Part shown: positions 54,874 to 63,667 of the stretch, one piece after another
Numbering within the stretch: the first letter of the stretch is position 1
Layout: each line of letters begins with the position of its first letter
NCBI GenBank assembly: GCA_002390845.1
Contig: DGQT01000043.1
Coordinates: forward strand, 1-64,000
DNA: 64,000 nucleotides
From: Chitinophagaceae bacterium UBA4407
GTDB taxonomy: Bacteria > Bacteroidota > Bacteroidia > Chitinophagales > Chitinophagaceae
Reading direction: 5' to 3'
Notes under the pieces: generated by a model
The model's input: the letters and a program-made list of their open reading frames with translations, nothing else
Databases searched by the model: none
Told to the model about the DNA's origin: nothing
Program-made: the position numbers and the translations under genes

Positions 54874-55147
54874 GAACCAAGCAGAAGTTTTTCATAGCAT
54901 CGCCTCTTGCGTCGCACTCTTGTACGTTCAGATTATGCCTGAGCTTTCAACAGCCAATACAACTGAACACGGATGACACAGATTATAGGGATAAACACAG
55001 ATTTTAAAATCCAAAAAAATCCGTACGATCTGTGTCATCTGTGTTCTATCATTTACGCATCAGGCAAAGCTCAATTACATTCCAAACGTACAGGAGTGCG
55101 ACGCAAGAAAAGCTTCATGCATATTCTTCAGCCCGGCTCAAAAAAAT
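54874..55147. repeat. Paired-arm repeat P19 (A/A) with nested palindrome
   Basis: L arm 54874-54932 (A core 54906-54928), R arm 55086-55147 (core GTACAGGAGTGCGACGCAAG), ending at the kdsB stop (55148). The loop has a 19-bp inverted repeat with one mismatch, 54965-54983 against 55028-55046 (GAACACGGATGACACAGAT type), a motif of the ACGGATGACACAGAT kind that recurs in other bacterial genomes. It fills the 54802-55147 gap. Confidence 0.9.
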
Positions 55148-55873
55148 CTATAAATATTTAGCTGCACGTACAAGGTCTTCCGGGGTATCAATCTCTACGC
55201 CCATATAATCAACAATCACCATTTTAAGGGGAATACCGTTTTCAAGGTAGCGCAGGCATTCAATTTTTTCAGCGCTTTCCAGAGGAGTCATGGGCCAGTT
55301 GGTAAAATTAATAAGCGCCTGTTTGCGAAAGGCGTACACGCCAATATGTTCGTAGTAAGTAATATTAGTGTCTTTATTGCGCGGATAAGGGATTACCGAA
55401 CGGCTGAACAAAAGCGAGTTGCAATTTTTGTCAACCGTAACTTTTACATAATTGGGGTCATCAATAAACTGCTGCTCTTTTAATACCTGCATAAGGCTTG
55501 CCACCTGCACTTTTTTTCCTTCTTCACCTTCAAAAACATGGAGCAGTTTTTTTAGCGGGTCACGTTTTACAAAAGGCTCATCGCCCTGCACGTTTACCAC
55601 AATATCTGCGTGCATATCGGCTACGGCTTCGGCAATTCTGTCGCTGCCGCTTTCGTGCTGTTTTTTGCTCATTACCGCTTTGCCGCCATGCGCCGTTATT
55701 TCGTTAAAAATAATTTCACTGTCGGTGGCAACAACTACCTCATCGAATAAACCTGTGGCAACGGTGTTATCGTAAGTGTGGCGTATTACGGGTTTATCGC
55801 CAAGCATCTGCATCAGCTTTGCGGGGAAACGTGTAGCTGCATAACGTGCAGGAATGAAAGCAATTTTTTTCAT
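55148..55873 (-). CDS. kdsB: 3-deoxy-manno-octulosonate cytidylyltransferase
   Basis: A 241-residue enzyme that activates Kdo as CMP-Kdo for lipopolysaccharide. Seen: IPARYAATRFPAKLM at the start, VVVATDSE, HESGSDRIAEA and VQGDEPFV, all family motifs. Normal length. It is followed upstream (36 nt) by the TolC-type gene. Confidence 0.96.
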   Translation of the reverse strand: MKKIAFIPARYAATRFPAKLMQMLGDKPVIRHTYDNTVATGLFDEVVVATDSEIIFNEITAHGGKAVMSKKQHESGSDRIAEAVADMHADIVVNVQGDEPFVKRDPLKKLLHVFEGEEGKKVQVASLMQVLKEQQFIDDPNYVKVTVDKNCNSLLFSRSVIPYPRNKDTNITYYEHIGVYAFRKQALINFTNWPMTPLESAEKIECLRYLENGIPLKMVIVDYMGVEIDTPEDLVRAAKYL

Positions 55874-55909
55874 TGATAAAGCTTTACTGCAAAGATGCGC
55901 ATTAAGCTT

Positions 55910-57205
55910 TTAAAAACTCAATTGGTTGGCCAGGCGCTGCAATTCTATTTCGGCTGACTTAGCCGCGTAGCTGAGATTTATTAAGAGATAGCCGGCGTTT
56001 TCGAAAGTCTGTTGCGCATTTTTTACATCAACAATAGTGGCATTGCGCAGTTCAAATTTCTTTAACACCAGGTCAAGTAACTGCTGAGACAGCTTATAAT
56101 TTTCTTTTTGGGTTTCTAACTGCTGCAATGCTGATGCATAAGCCTGGTAGGTTTTTACTGCAGTGGATGCATTATCTCTCAGCAAAGTTTCTTTCTGGAT
56201 CACTGCATTTTTTGTATCGATCTCTGCAACCTTCTGCTGTCGCTTTAACGCAGTACCATTATAAATTGGAATCGACAGGTTTAAGCCAAATGTTGGTCCG
56301 TAAGTTTGGTTGAGCAAAGTAAAACCGGCAGAGCTTTGAGAGCGGTTGTAATTAAACCCTGTATTAAACCGCACCGAAGGGTAACGTTGTGCCGCAGTTT
56401 CTTTTTCTATTAATTGGTTAATGCTTATTTGCTGGTTGGCGGCAACGATCTGTGGGTTTTCGGCAAGCTTGTTCAGAACACTGTCGAGTAGTACATTTTT
56501 ATTTACAAGAATTGTATCATTGATCATTACAGAACTGTCTGGCTTTAAATTCAATGATGTAAGAAAATCTGTTTTTGCCTGGTCGATAATTACCTGCTGT
56601 GCCTGCTTGCTTTGCAGCAATGCATTCAGATCTAGCTGCGATTGAAACAGGTCTGCATTATTTGCCAGGCCAACCATTTGCTGGGTTTTAACGATCTCCA
56701 GCCTTTGCGATGCCGCAGCAATAGATGCATCGAGCGTTTTTAAATAACCCTGCTGGCGCACTACATCGTAGTACTGCGTCATTACCAATGCAATCGTATT
56801 TTGTATTTGCGCATTCAGTAATTGTTCGCTTTGCTGTTGCAATTGTTCCAGCCTTTTTTTTGTAGAAACAACACGCATACCGTTGTACAGTAAAATATTT
56901 GCAGCCACACCAGCGGTAAGGTTGTTCGCCGTAACTCCGTTGCGGTTGGTATTGGTGCCATTGCTTAGTTTTTGATTGAGTGTTGTTACCTGTTCATTAT
57001 CGTTGGCAGTTGCCGATACGGTGGGCAGGCCACCAGCTACGCCATAATTATTTAAAAGTGTATTGGCTTCTATATTGTTTTTTGCAAGCTGTATATCAAG
57101 GCTGTTTTTGAGTGCAATATTTAATGCATCACTAAGCGAAAGCGGTTGTTGTGCTTTTGTTTTAAAACTTATCAGTAACAGTATTAAAAGAAAATTTTTC
57201 ATCAA
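55910..57205 (-). CDS. TolC-family outer-membrane efflux protein
   Basis: A 431-residue outer-membrane channel with a signal peptide (1-18) and the two-fold TolC pattern of long helices (LSLSDALNIALKNSLDIQLA; later LTAGVAANILLYNG and YGPTFGLNLSIPIYNG). It is the exit duct of the RND pump encoded upstream. A second Met one codon later is an equal start. Repeat P20 separates it from the pump gene. Confidence 0.9.
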   Translation of the reverse strand: MMKNFLLILLLISFKTKAQQPLSLSDALNIALKNSLDIQLAKNNIEANTLLNNYGVAGGLPTVSATANDNEQVTTLNQKLSNGTNTNRNGVTANNLTAGVAANILLYNGMRVVSTKKRLEQLQQQSEQLLNAQIQNTIALVMTQYYDVVRQQGYLKTLDASIAAASQRLEIVKTQQMVGLANNADLFQSQLDLNALLQSKQAQQVIIDQAKTDFLTSLNLKPDSSVMINDTILVNKNVLLDSVLNKLAENPQIVAANQQISINQLIEKETAAQRYPSVRFNTGFNYNRSQSSAGFTLLNQTYGPTFGLNLSIPIYNGTALKRQQKVAEIDTKNAVIQKETLLRDNASTAVKTYQAYASALQQLETQKENYKLSQQLLDLVLKKFELRNATIVDVKNAQQTFENAGYLLINLSYAAKSAEIELQRLANQLSF

Positions 57206-57228
57206 TATTTATTATTCAAATAAAATAT

Positions 57229-57456
57229 TATTTAGCCAGCTACAGTTTTTTTGGCATCGCCGGTTGTGTCACTCACTTGTACGTTCGGAACATTGTCTGA
57301 ACCATGATTTGGGGGGATTGAAAAGATTTACGGGATAAACTTAATATAATCCGGTAATCCAAATAATCCTTTAAAATCCCTGTTCAGACAATTTCTTCAG
57401 TACAAGAGTGCGACGCAACAAAAGCTTCATAGTATTCCCCAAGCCCGGCTCATAAA
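57229..57456. repeat. Paired-arm repeat P20 (B/A), inside efflux operon
   Basis: L arm with B core (57264-57283), R arm with A core (57400-57418) and outer end AAGCCCGGCTCATAA, 2 nt before the pump gene's stop. The loop has a perfect 10-bp inverted repeat TTGTCTGAAC / GTTCAGACAA (57293-57302, 57382-57391) around GGATT-type short repeats. It sits between the pump and TolC genes. Confidence 0.92.
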
Positions 57457-57458
57457 AA

Positions 57459-60400
57459 CTACTCTGTAATTTCTGTATTGTGTGTTTTATGCTTACCCGA
57501 TAAAAAAGTGTACACCGCAGGAATTACGAACAAGGTTAATATGAGTGAAAACAAAATGCCCCCGACAATAACAATACCAAGCGGCACACGGCTTGTAGCC
57601 GATGCACCCAAACTTAATGCAATTGGCAAAGCGCCCAACGATGTTGCAAGGCTCGTCATTAATATGGGCCTTAAACGTTGCGCTGATGCTTCTAAAACTG
57701 CCTTCATTTTAGGCATTCCAAATTCTCTTTTTTTATTGGCGAATTCAACAATCAGAATCCCGTTTTTTGTTACAAGTCCAATCAGCATAATAATACCGAT
57801 CTCTGAAAATATATTAAGTGTTTGATCAAAGACATACAGGCTTAATAAAGCACCTGCAAAAGCCAGTGGTACCGTAAACATAATAACAAAAGGATCAACA
57901 AAACTTTCGAACTGTGCAGCAAGCACGAGATAAATTAATAGAAGTGCCAAACCAAGTGCAAACGCAGTGTTAGAAGAACTTTCTTCAAAATCACGTGAAG
58001 GCCCGCTGAGCGATGTTTGAAAACTTTCATCCAATAATTTATTGGAAATGGCACGCATCGCTGCAACGCCGTCGCCAATGGTTTTGCCTTCGGCAAGCGA
58101 TGCAGAAATAGTGGCGCATTTAAACCGGTTGTAGTGGTAGAGTGTTGGCGGGCTGCTGCTTTCTTCCAATTTTACAACGGCGGTTAATGGAATATTTTCG
58201 CCACGGCTGTTTCTTACATAGAGTTTTTCAATATCGGCAGGTTTACTACGGTCTGTTCTTTCCACCTGTCCAATTACCTGGTACTGTTTGCCATTCATGA
58301 TGAAATAGGCCAGCCTTCTTCCGCTAAACGCTGCCTGCACAGCGGCTGCCACATCGGTGGTGGAAAGACCAAGATCCTGTGCTTTAATACGGTCGATGGT
58401 TAATTGCAGTTCGGGTTTATTGAATTTTAGATTTACATCAACGTTTTGAAAGATGGGATCTTTCCTGGCTTCTTCAAGAAACTTGGGGATCATCTCCTGC
58501 AGCTTACTAAAGTCGAGGTTTTGTAAGATAAACTGTACCGGTAAAGCACCCCGCGAACCAAGCCCCACAGAAATGGTTTGTTCCTGTATGGCAAAAATTC
58601 TTGCATCGTTAAATTGCGGCAGCCGCTTTGAAACATCCTGTGCAATTTCGTTCTGGGTACGTATTCTTTCATTTGCAGGAACAAGGCCAACACGGCCAAA
58701 GCCACTGTTTACACCAGTGCCTCCAAAACCCGGCGTAGAAGTAAAAACAAAATCTTTCTCAGGCACAGAGTCATATAAATAATTTACCACTTTATCCGAT
58801 ATCTTTTGCATTTGATCATAGCTCGTTCCCTCTGCACCTGTAATGCTGAAACGTACCGTATTCCTGTCTTCCATTGGCGCCAGTTCGCTCTGAAGATTAT
58901 TGTAAGTAAACCAGATAATAACCACGCATGCTACTACAATTATCCATGCAAGCCAGCGCACTTTCATAAAATTATTCAGCAGATTTTTATAGCCATTTTC
59001 CATGCCGGTGAAGAATGGTTCTGTTTTACGGTAGAACCATCCATGCTGCGCATTCTTTCTGTTCAGGTAAACATTCAGAACAGGTGTAATTGTGAGCGAT
59101 ACAAATGCTGAGATCAGCACCGCAGTAGCCACCACAATTCCAAACTCACGAAACAGGCTACCTACAAAACCTTCAAGAAATATTAAGGGCAAAAACACCA
59201 CTGCCAGTGTAATGGAAGTTGAAATCACTGCAAAGAAAATCTCTTTACTGCCTTCAAGCGCCGCTTTTCGAATGGGTAAACCGCCTTCAAGTTTTCTGAA
59301 TATATTTTCTGTTACCACAATACCATCATCTACCACAAGTCCTGTTGCCAGTACAATACCAAGCAACGTCAGAATATTAATTGAAAAACCTGCCACATAC
59401 ATTACAAAAAAAGTGGCTATCAAAGAAATGGGAATATCTATCAATGGCCTAAGTGCGATTAAAATGTTGCGGAAGAAAAATAATATTACCAGCACCACAA
59501 GGCTGAAAGAAATCATCAGTGTTTCCTCAACTTCTGCAATGGACTGGCGCACCAGCCGGGTGTTATCGATCAACACATTGAAAGTAATATCCGACTTATT
59601 GCTTTTTTTTATTTCCTCAAGGCGCTTGTTAAACTCATCGGAAATTTTTACATAATTCACGCCGGGTTGTGGAATTACTGCAAGGCCCACTGCATTTACA
59701 CCATTATATTTCCAGCTTTGCTCAAGGTTCTCCGGGCCTAGTTCTACCTTAGCCACATCGCTTAAACGAATTATACCTGCAGCGCTTTCCTTTATGATCA
59801 GATTATTAAACTGATCTTCTGTAGTTAACCGCCCCAATGTGCGAATAGTAAGTTCGGTGCTGTTACCATAAATTTTACCTGCAGGCAATTCTACATTTTC
59901 ACGGTTCAACGCATCGTTAATATCGTTGAAAGAAATGTTGTACGTATTCATTTTATCCGGCTGCAGCCAGATGCGCATGGCATATCTTTTTTGCCCAAGA
60001 ATATTTATTGCACTTACGCCGTTAATGGTTTGCAATCGCTGCTGCAAAACATTTTCAGCATAGTCGCTCAATTCAAGCAAACCTTTGGAATGGCTTTGTA
60101 CCGCCATCAATAAAATAAAATCGCTGTTAGCATCGGCCTTGCTTACTACAGGTGGTGCATCAATATCCTGTGGCAGGTTGCGTTGTGCCTGGCCCACTTT
60201 GTCGCGTACATCGCTGGCGGCAGTTTCCAGGTTTACATCAAGGTTAAACTCAACGGTAATATTGCTGGAGCCAATAGAGCTGGAAGAGTTAATGCTTTTT
60301 ATGCCGGGTATACCATTGATCTCTTTTTCAAGCGGCTCGGTAATCTGGCTTTCAATAATGTCGGCATTGGCACCCACATAACTGGTGCGCACATTTACAA

Positions 60401-60530
60401 TGGGCGGATCTATTGCCGGGTAATCACGCAGTGCAAGAAAACTGTAACCAACCACACCAAATAAAATAATCAGCAGGTTCATCACTGTTGCAAGTACCGG
60501 ACGCTTTAAAGATAGTTCCGAAATGTTCAT
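57459..60530 (-). CDS. RND-family multidrug efflux permease (HAE1 type)
   Basis: A 1023-residue inner-membrane pump of the AcrB type with 12 membrane helices. The proton-relay Asp pair is in GLVVDDGIVVTEN, and the two large periplasmic loops and the N-terminal MNISELSLKRPVLATVMN are typical. It exports hydrophobic compounds with the adaptor and TolC-type channel encoded on either side. Substrate not predictable. Confidence 0.95.
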   Translation of the reverse strand: MNISELSLKRPVLATVMNLLIILFGVVGYSFLALRDYPAIDPPIVNVRTSYVGANADIIESQITEPLEKEINGIPGIKSINSSSSIGSSNITVEFNLDVNLETAASDVRDKVGQAQRNLPQDIDAPPVVSKADANSDFILLMAVQSHSKGLLELSDYAENVLQQRLQTINGVSAINILGQKRYAMRIWLQPDKMNTYNISFNDINDALNRENVELPAGKIYGNSTELTIRTLGRLTTEDQFNNLIIKESAAGIIRLSDVAKVELGPENLEQSWKYNGVNAVGLAVIPQPGVNYVKISDEFNKRLEEIKKSNKSDITFNVLIDNTRLVRQSIAEVEETLMISFSLVVLVILFFFRNILIALRPLIDIPISLIATFFVMYVAGFSINILTLLGIVLATGLVVDDGIVVTENIFRKLEGGLPIRKAALEGSKEIFFAVISTSITLAVVFLPLIFLEGFVGSLFREFGIVVATAVLISAFVSLTITPVLNVYLNRKNAQHGWFYRKTEPFFTGMENGYKNLLNNFMKVRWLAWIIVVACVVIIWFTYNNLQSELAPMEDRNTVRFSITGAEGTSYDQMQKISDKVVNYLYDSVPEKDFVFTSTPGFGGTGVNSGFGRVGLVPANERIRTQNEIAQDVSKRLPQFNDARIFAIQEQTISVGLGSRGALPVQFILQNLDFSKLQEMIPKFLEEARKDPIFQNVDVNLKFNKPELQLTIDRIKAQDLGLSTTDVAAAVQAAFSGRRLAYFIMNGKQYQVIGQVERTDRSKPADIEKLYVRNSRGENIPLTAVVKLEESSSPPTLYHYNRFKCATISASLAEGKTIGDGVAAMRAISNKLLDESFQTSLSGPSRDFEESSSNTAFALGLALLLIYLVLAAQFESFVDPFVIMFTVPLAFAGALLSLYVFDQTLNIFSEIGIIMLIGLVTKNGILIVEFANKKREFGMPKMKAVLEASAQRLRPILMTSLATSLGALPIALSLGASATSRVPLGIVIVGGILFSLILTLFVIPAVYTFLSGKHKTHNTEITE

Positions 60531-60575
60531 GGTTATTATTGCTGATTCACACCTGTTGATAATGCCTTTTAATAA

Positions 60576-60742
60576 TTTTTTGCACTTAGCTGAAGATTAC
60601 TATTCAGCTTCTGTTGTGTCACTCACTTATACGTTCGGAACAGTGGTCTACAGTTGACGGTCAACTGTCGACCGAAGATTCTTCTGCACAAGTGTGCGAC
60701 GCAACAATGCTTCATAAATATTCTATAGCCGGATACCAAATA
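60576..60742. repeat. Paired-arm repeat P21 (B/A), loop shared with P12
   Basis: L arm with B core (60613-60632), R arm with A core (60688-60704) and outer end AGCCGGATACC. The loop palindrome (60645-60658 / 60660-60673, one mismatch) and flank GAAGATTCTTCTGC match P12 in reverse. It lies between the pump and adaptor genes. Confidence 0.9.
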
Positions 60743-60768
60743 AATGATCGTATTGTTAAACACTTTGT

Positions 60769-61833
60769 TTATTGAGTAACGTCCTTTAATTGCTTTACAC
60801 TTCTTATTTGCACAGGTGCATTTGGCTTGGCAAAAAGCACACCACTTACCACCACCGTATCGCCTGCCTGCAGGCCTTTGGTAACTTCAACGGCACCTTC
60901 TTTGCGTACACCGGTTTCTACATCTACAAATACCGCGTTACCATTTTTTACAATAACCATTTTCTTGTTCATTGCATCGGGAATAATGGCGTTTGTTGGC
61001 ACCAGCACACTGCTTTTATCTTTACCCAGAACGATATTTACTTTTACAAATGAGCCGGGGTTAGCAACAGTATCCTGCAGCATTGCACGTACTTTAAGAT
61101 TGCGTGTGTTTACATCAACCTGTGGTTCGCTTGCTATAATCAGCGCTTTGTGTTTTTTACTGTTCGCTTCATCAATTAGAACATCAACATAAGTACCTTT
61201 TTGTACCGAAGCACTGTATGCTTCAGGCAGGGTAAAATCTATTTTTACTTTACTTACCTGCTGCATACTTGCAATAATTGTTGCAGGAGTTACATAAGCT
61301 CCGGGGCTTACCTGCCTTAATCCTGCAACCCCACTGAATGGGGCTCTGATAACGGTTTTATCAATGAGCGATCTGGTATAACTGATATCGGCGCTGATAT
61401 TGTTTACCTGGCTTATCGCCGCATCATAATCGGCCTGGTTTACGCCTTTAATGTCGAGTAGCTGGTGCAGGCGTTCTTCTGTTTGCTTTGCCAGCTCTAA
61501 CTGAACCTGTGATTTATTTAGCTGCGCCTGAAGATCAGCATCATTAATTCGGGCGATTACGGTGCCTTGAGGAATGGATTTTCCTTCAGGTACATTTAAG
61601 TAGGTAAGGCGGCCACTTACTTCAGGATGCAGTTCTGCATATTCATTAGCGATTACGGTTCCGTTTACTTCAAGGGTATTTGAGATGGTGCTGGCACCTG
61701 CAATAATTACATCTACAATAACCCGGGAATCCTGCCTTTTTGCAGGGGGCTGCTTTTTAGAATTACATGCAGTGCTAAAAATAAACGCTGCAGTTGTAAA
61801 CGATATAAAGGTCAGCCTCTTTAACAATGTCAT
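60769..61833 (-). CDS. RND efflux periplasmic adaptor (MFP)
   Basis: A 354-residue membrane-fusion lipoprotein (lipobox FSTAC, Cys23) that links the pump to the outer-membrane channel. Order: beta-barrel/lipoyl half, helical hairpin (about 105-165), lipoyl half (IRAPFSGVAGLRQVSPG), then beta-barrel and membrane-proximal domains. It is the first gene of the three-gene efflux unit. Confidence 0.93.
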   Translation of the reverse strand: MTLLKRLTFISFTTAAFIFSTACNSKKQPPAKRQDSRVIVDVIIAGASTISNTLEVNGTVIANEYAELHPEVSGRLTYLNVPEGKSIPQGTVIARINDADLQAQLNKSQVQLELAKQTEERLHQLLDIKGVNQADYDAAISQVNNISADISYTRSLIDKTVIRAPFSGVAGLRQVSPGAYVTPATIIASMQQVSKVKIDFTLPEAYSASVQKGTYVDVLIDEANSKKHKALIIASEPQVDVNTRNLKVRAMLQDTVANPGSFVKVNIVLGKDKSSVLVPTNAIIPDAMNKKMVIVKNGNAVFVDVETGVRKEGAVEVTKGLQAGDTVVVSGVLFAKPNAPVQIRSVKQLKDVTQ

Positions 61834-62026
61834 CCGTAAAGGTTTTGTATTTTAGAATAAAGATAAGCACAGCGTATACTGATAAATACAAGTTGAACAA
61901 ATTTAGAGACGAATGGTGAAATTTTTGCGATATAAAAAGTATAACTGCGTTTGTTTTACCCGAACACTACTGATTTTTTGCATACTTCACTTAAACGCTG
62001 ACATGATGGTTCGGCTCAGTTCACCA

Positions 62027-62064
62027 CTGTTCAGAACCTGAACAGATCCCGAAAGCATTCGGGA
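62027..62064. repeat. Two adjacent perfect hairpins
   Basis: CTGTTCAG / CTGAACAG (62027-62034, 62038-62045; loop 3) is followed at once by TCCCGAA / TTCGGGA (62047-62053, 62058-62064; loop 4). They lie in the gap upstream of the efflux adaptor (minus strand). No T-run follows, so they may be a regulatory or operator site for the efflux operon. The rest of 61834-62147 shows only the terminator at its right end. Confidence 0.6.
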
Positions 62065-62103
62065 AAGCAGCGATACCATTAAAGACAAAAGCCGGAAACC
62101 ATA

Positions 62104-62131
62104 AATAAAAAAGCCGCATTAAAGCGGCTCA
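62104..62131 (-). terminator. Intrinsic terminator after the 2-oxoacid oxidoreductase beta gene
   Basis: Read on the minus strand: AGCCGC, loop TTTAAT, GCGGCT, then a run of six T. It lies 18 nt after the stop at 62148 and has the normal polarity. Confidence 0.85.
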
Positions 62132-62147
62132 TTTATTTTTTTAGCGT

Positions 62148-63185
62148 TTATGCAATTTCCCAAACCTCTCTGCCTCGCAACAACTTATCTAAACTGCCTT
62201 TGCCTTTTGTAGCAATGGCTTCTTCAATCTGCATACGCATAATGTCTTCGTAGCAGGCTCTTTCTGTTTCATAAAACACACCAAACGGGCGTGGAAAATG
62301 ACCTTCAACTTTAGGATTATCGAACATCCGGATCAGCAATTGCGCTTTATTAAGGTCTTTATCGTCGTGAATCCATAGATCATCTTTACTCGTACCATTA
62401 TCAAGATCAACAACAACAGGTTTAAATCCGTCCAGCTTAATACCCTTATTCTGCGTGGTTCCAAAGATCAATGGCTTACCCTGCTCTAAAAACAAAGCCT
62501 CATCTGCCTTTGATTTTTTCTCGGTAAATACCTCAAAAGCGCCATCGTTAAAAATATTACAGTTCTGGTAGATCTCCAGGAACGATGAACCCTTATGCTG
62601 GTGGCTGCGGGTAAGCATGGCCTGCAAATGTTTGGGATCACGGTCCATAGTGCGGGCAATAAATGTTGCTTCTGCGCCCATTGCCAATGCCAATGGATTA
62701 AACGGATGATCAATGCTTCCGTAAGGTGTACTCTTGGTAATTTTATGTTCTTCTGATGTTGGCGAGTATTGCCCCTTGGTTAAACCGTAGATCTGGTTAT
62801 TGAACAGCAACACATTTACATCAAAATTTCTGCGTAGTAAATGAATGGTGTGGTTGCCGCCAATGCTCAGTCCATCACCATCTCCTGTAACAATCCATAC
62901 ACTCAGCTCTGGTCTTGCAGCCTTTAACCCACTGGCAACAGCCGTTGCACGACCATGAATTGAGTGCATGCCATAAACATCCATATAATATGGAAAACGG
63001 CTGCTGCAGCCAATACCACTGATGATCACAATATTTTCTTTGGCAACGCCAATAGTGGGCATTATTTTCTGTACCTGTGCAAGAATAGAATAATCGCCGC
63101 AGCCGGGGCACCAGCGCACTTCCTGATCGGTAACAAAGTCTTTGGCAGTTAAAACAGGCAATCCGTTTGTTAGAGTATCGCTCAT
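62148..63185 (-). CDS. 2-oxoacid:ferredoxin oxidoreductase beta subunit
   Basis: A 345-residue thiamine-diphosphate subunit of the 2-oxoglutarate/2-oxoacid:ferredoxin oxidoreductase family, which makes acyl-CoA from a 2-oxoacid and reduces ferredoxin. Seen: CPGCG (26-30), the TPP/metal motif GDGDGLSIGGNH (101-112) with N130, and the NQIYGLTKGQYSPTS segment. The alpha subunit, often just upstream, is not next to it: the upstream gene is an AhpD-like protein. Confidence 0.92.
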   Translation of the reverse strand: MSDTLTNGLPVLTAKDFVTDQEVRWCPGCGDYSILAQVQKIMPTIGVAKENIVIISGIGCSSRFPYYMDVYGMHSIHGRATAVASGLKAARPELSVWIVTGDGDGLSIGGNHTIHLLRRNFDVNVLLFNNQIYGLTKGQYSPTSEEHKITKSTPYGSIDHPFNPLALAMGAEATFIARTMDRDPKHLQAMLTRSHQHKGSSFLEIYQNCNIFNDGAFEVFTEKKSKADEALFLEQGKPLIFGTTQNKGIKLDGFKPVVVDLDNGTSKDDLWIHDDKDLNKAQLLIRMFDNPKVEGHFPRPFGVFYETERACYEDIMRMQIEEAIATKGKGSLDKLLRGREVWEIA

Positions 63186-63258
63186 AATCCGATATTAATT
63201 GAGTAAAATTAAGCAATCCGCAATGATAAACATTTCCTGAGAATATTTGAAACGCGGA

Positions 63259-63603
63259 TTAAATATTTTGCAACGCTTCCCAGTATTCAGCCGCCCTTCT
63301 TGTATGCGGAATAACGATGGTACCACCCACAATATTGGCAACAGCAAAAATTTCGTACATCTGCTCTGTGGTTACGCCAAGTTCGTGCGACTTACCCAAA
63401 TGATATTTAATACAGTCATCGCAACGCAATACCATGCTCGCTACCAGCCCTAGCATCTCCTTCGTTTTTTTATCCAGTGCGCCCTCGTCGTAAGCATTGG
63501 TATCAAGGTTCCACAGGCGTTTCATCACAAGGTTATTCTTGCTCAGTATCACTTCATTCATGCGTTCGCGGTAATCATTAAATTCATTTACAAGTTGCGA
63601 CAT
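63259..63603 (-). CDS. Carboxymuconolactone decarboxylase/AhpD-like protein
   Basis: A 114-residue protein of the AhpD-like fold with the redox motif C61-x2-C64-x3-H68 (RCDDCIKYHL). AhpD proteins are alkylhydroperoxidases; many members of this size have no known substrate. ATG at 63603 is chosen; a 12-residue longer start is less likely. It is 73 nt upstream of the oxidoreductase gene and may be co-transcribed with it. Confidence 0.87.
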   Translation of the reverse strand: MSQLVNEFNDYRERMNEVILSKNNLVMKRLWNLDTNAYDEGALDKKTKEMLGLVASMVLRCDDCIKYHLGKSHELGVTTEQMYEIFAVANIVGGTIVIPHTRRAAEYWEALQNI

Positions 63604-63667
63604 AATTAAAATTTTTACAAAAGTAAGTTGTGCAAACAATGCAATTCTTTCGAATACAGTAAAGACT

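Noticed and set aside
59092..59655. A 187-codon plus-strand frame inside the RND pump gene.
   Set aside because: Antisense shadow of a conserved pump with Thr/Ser-rich composition typical of such shadows.
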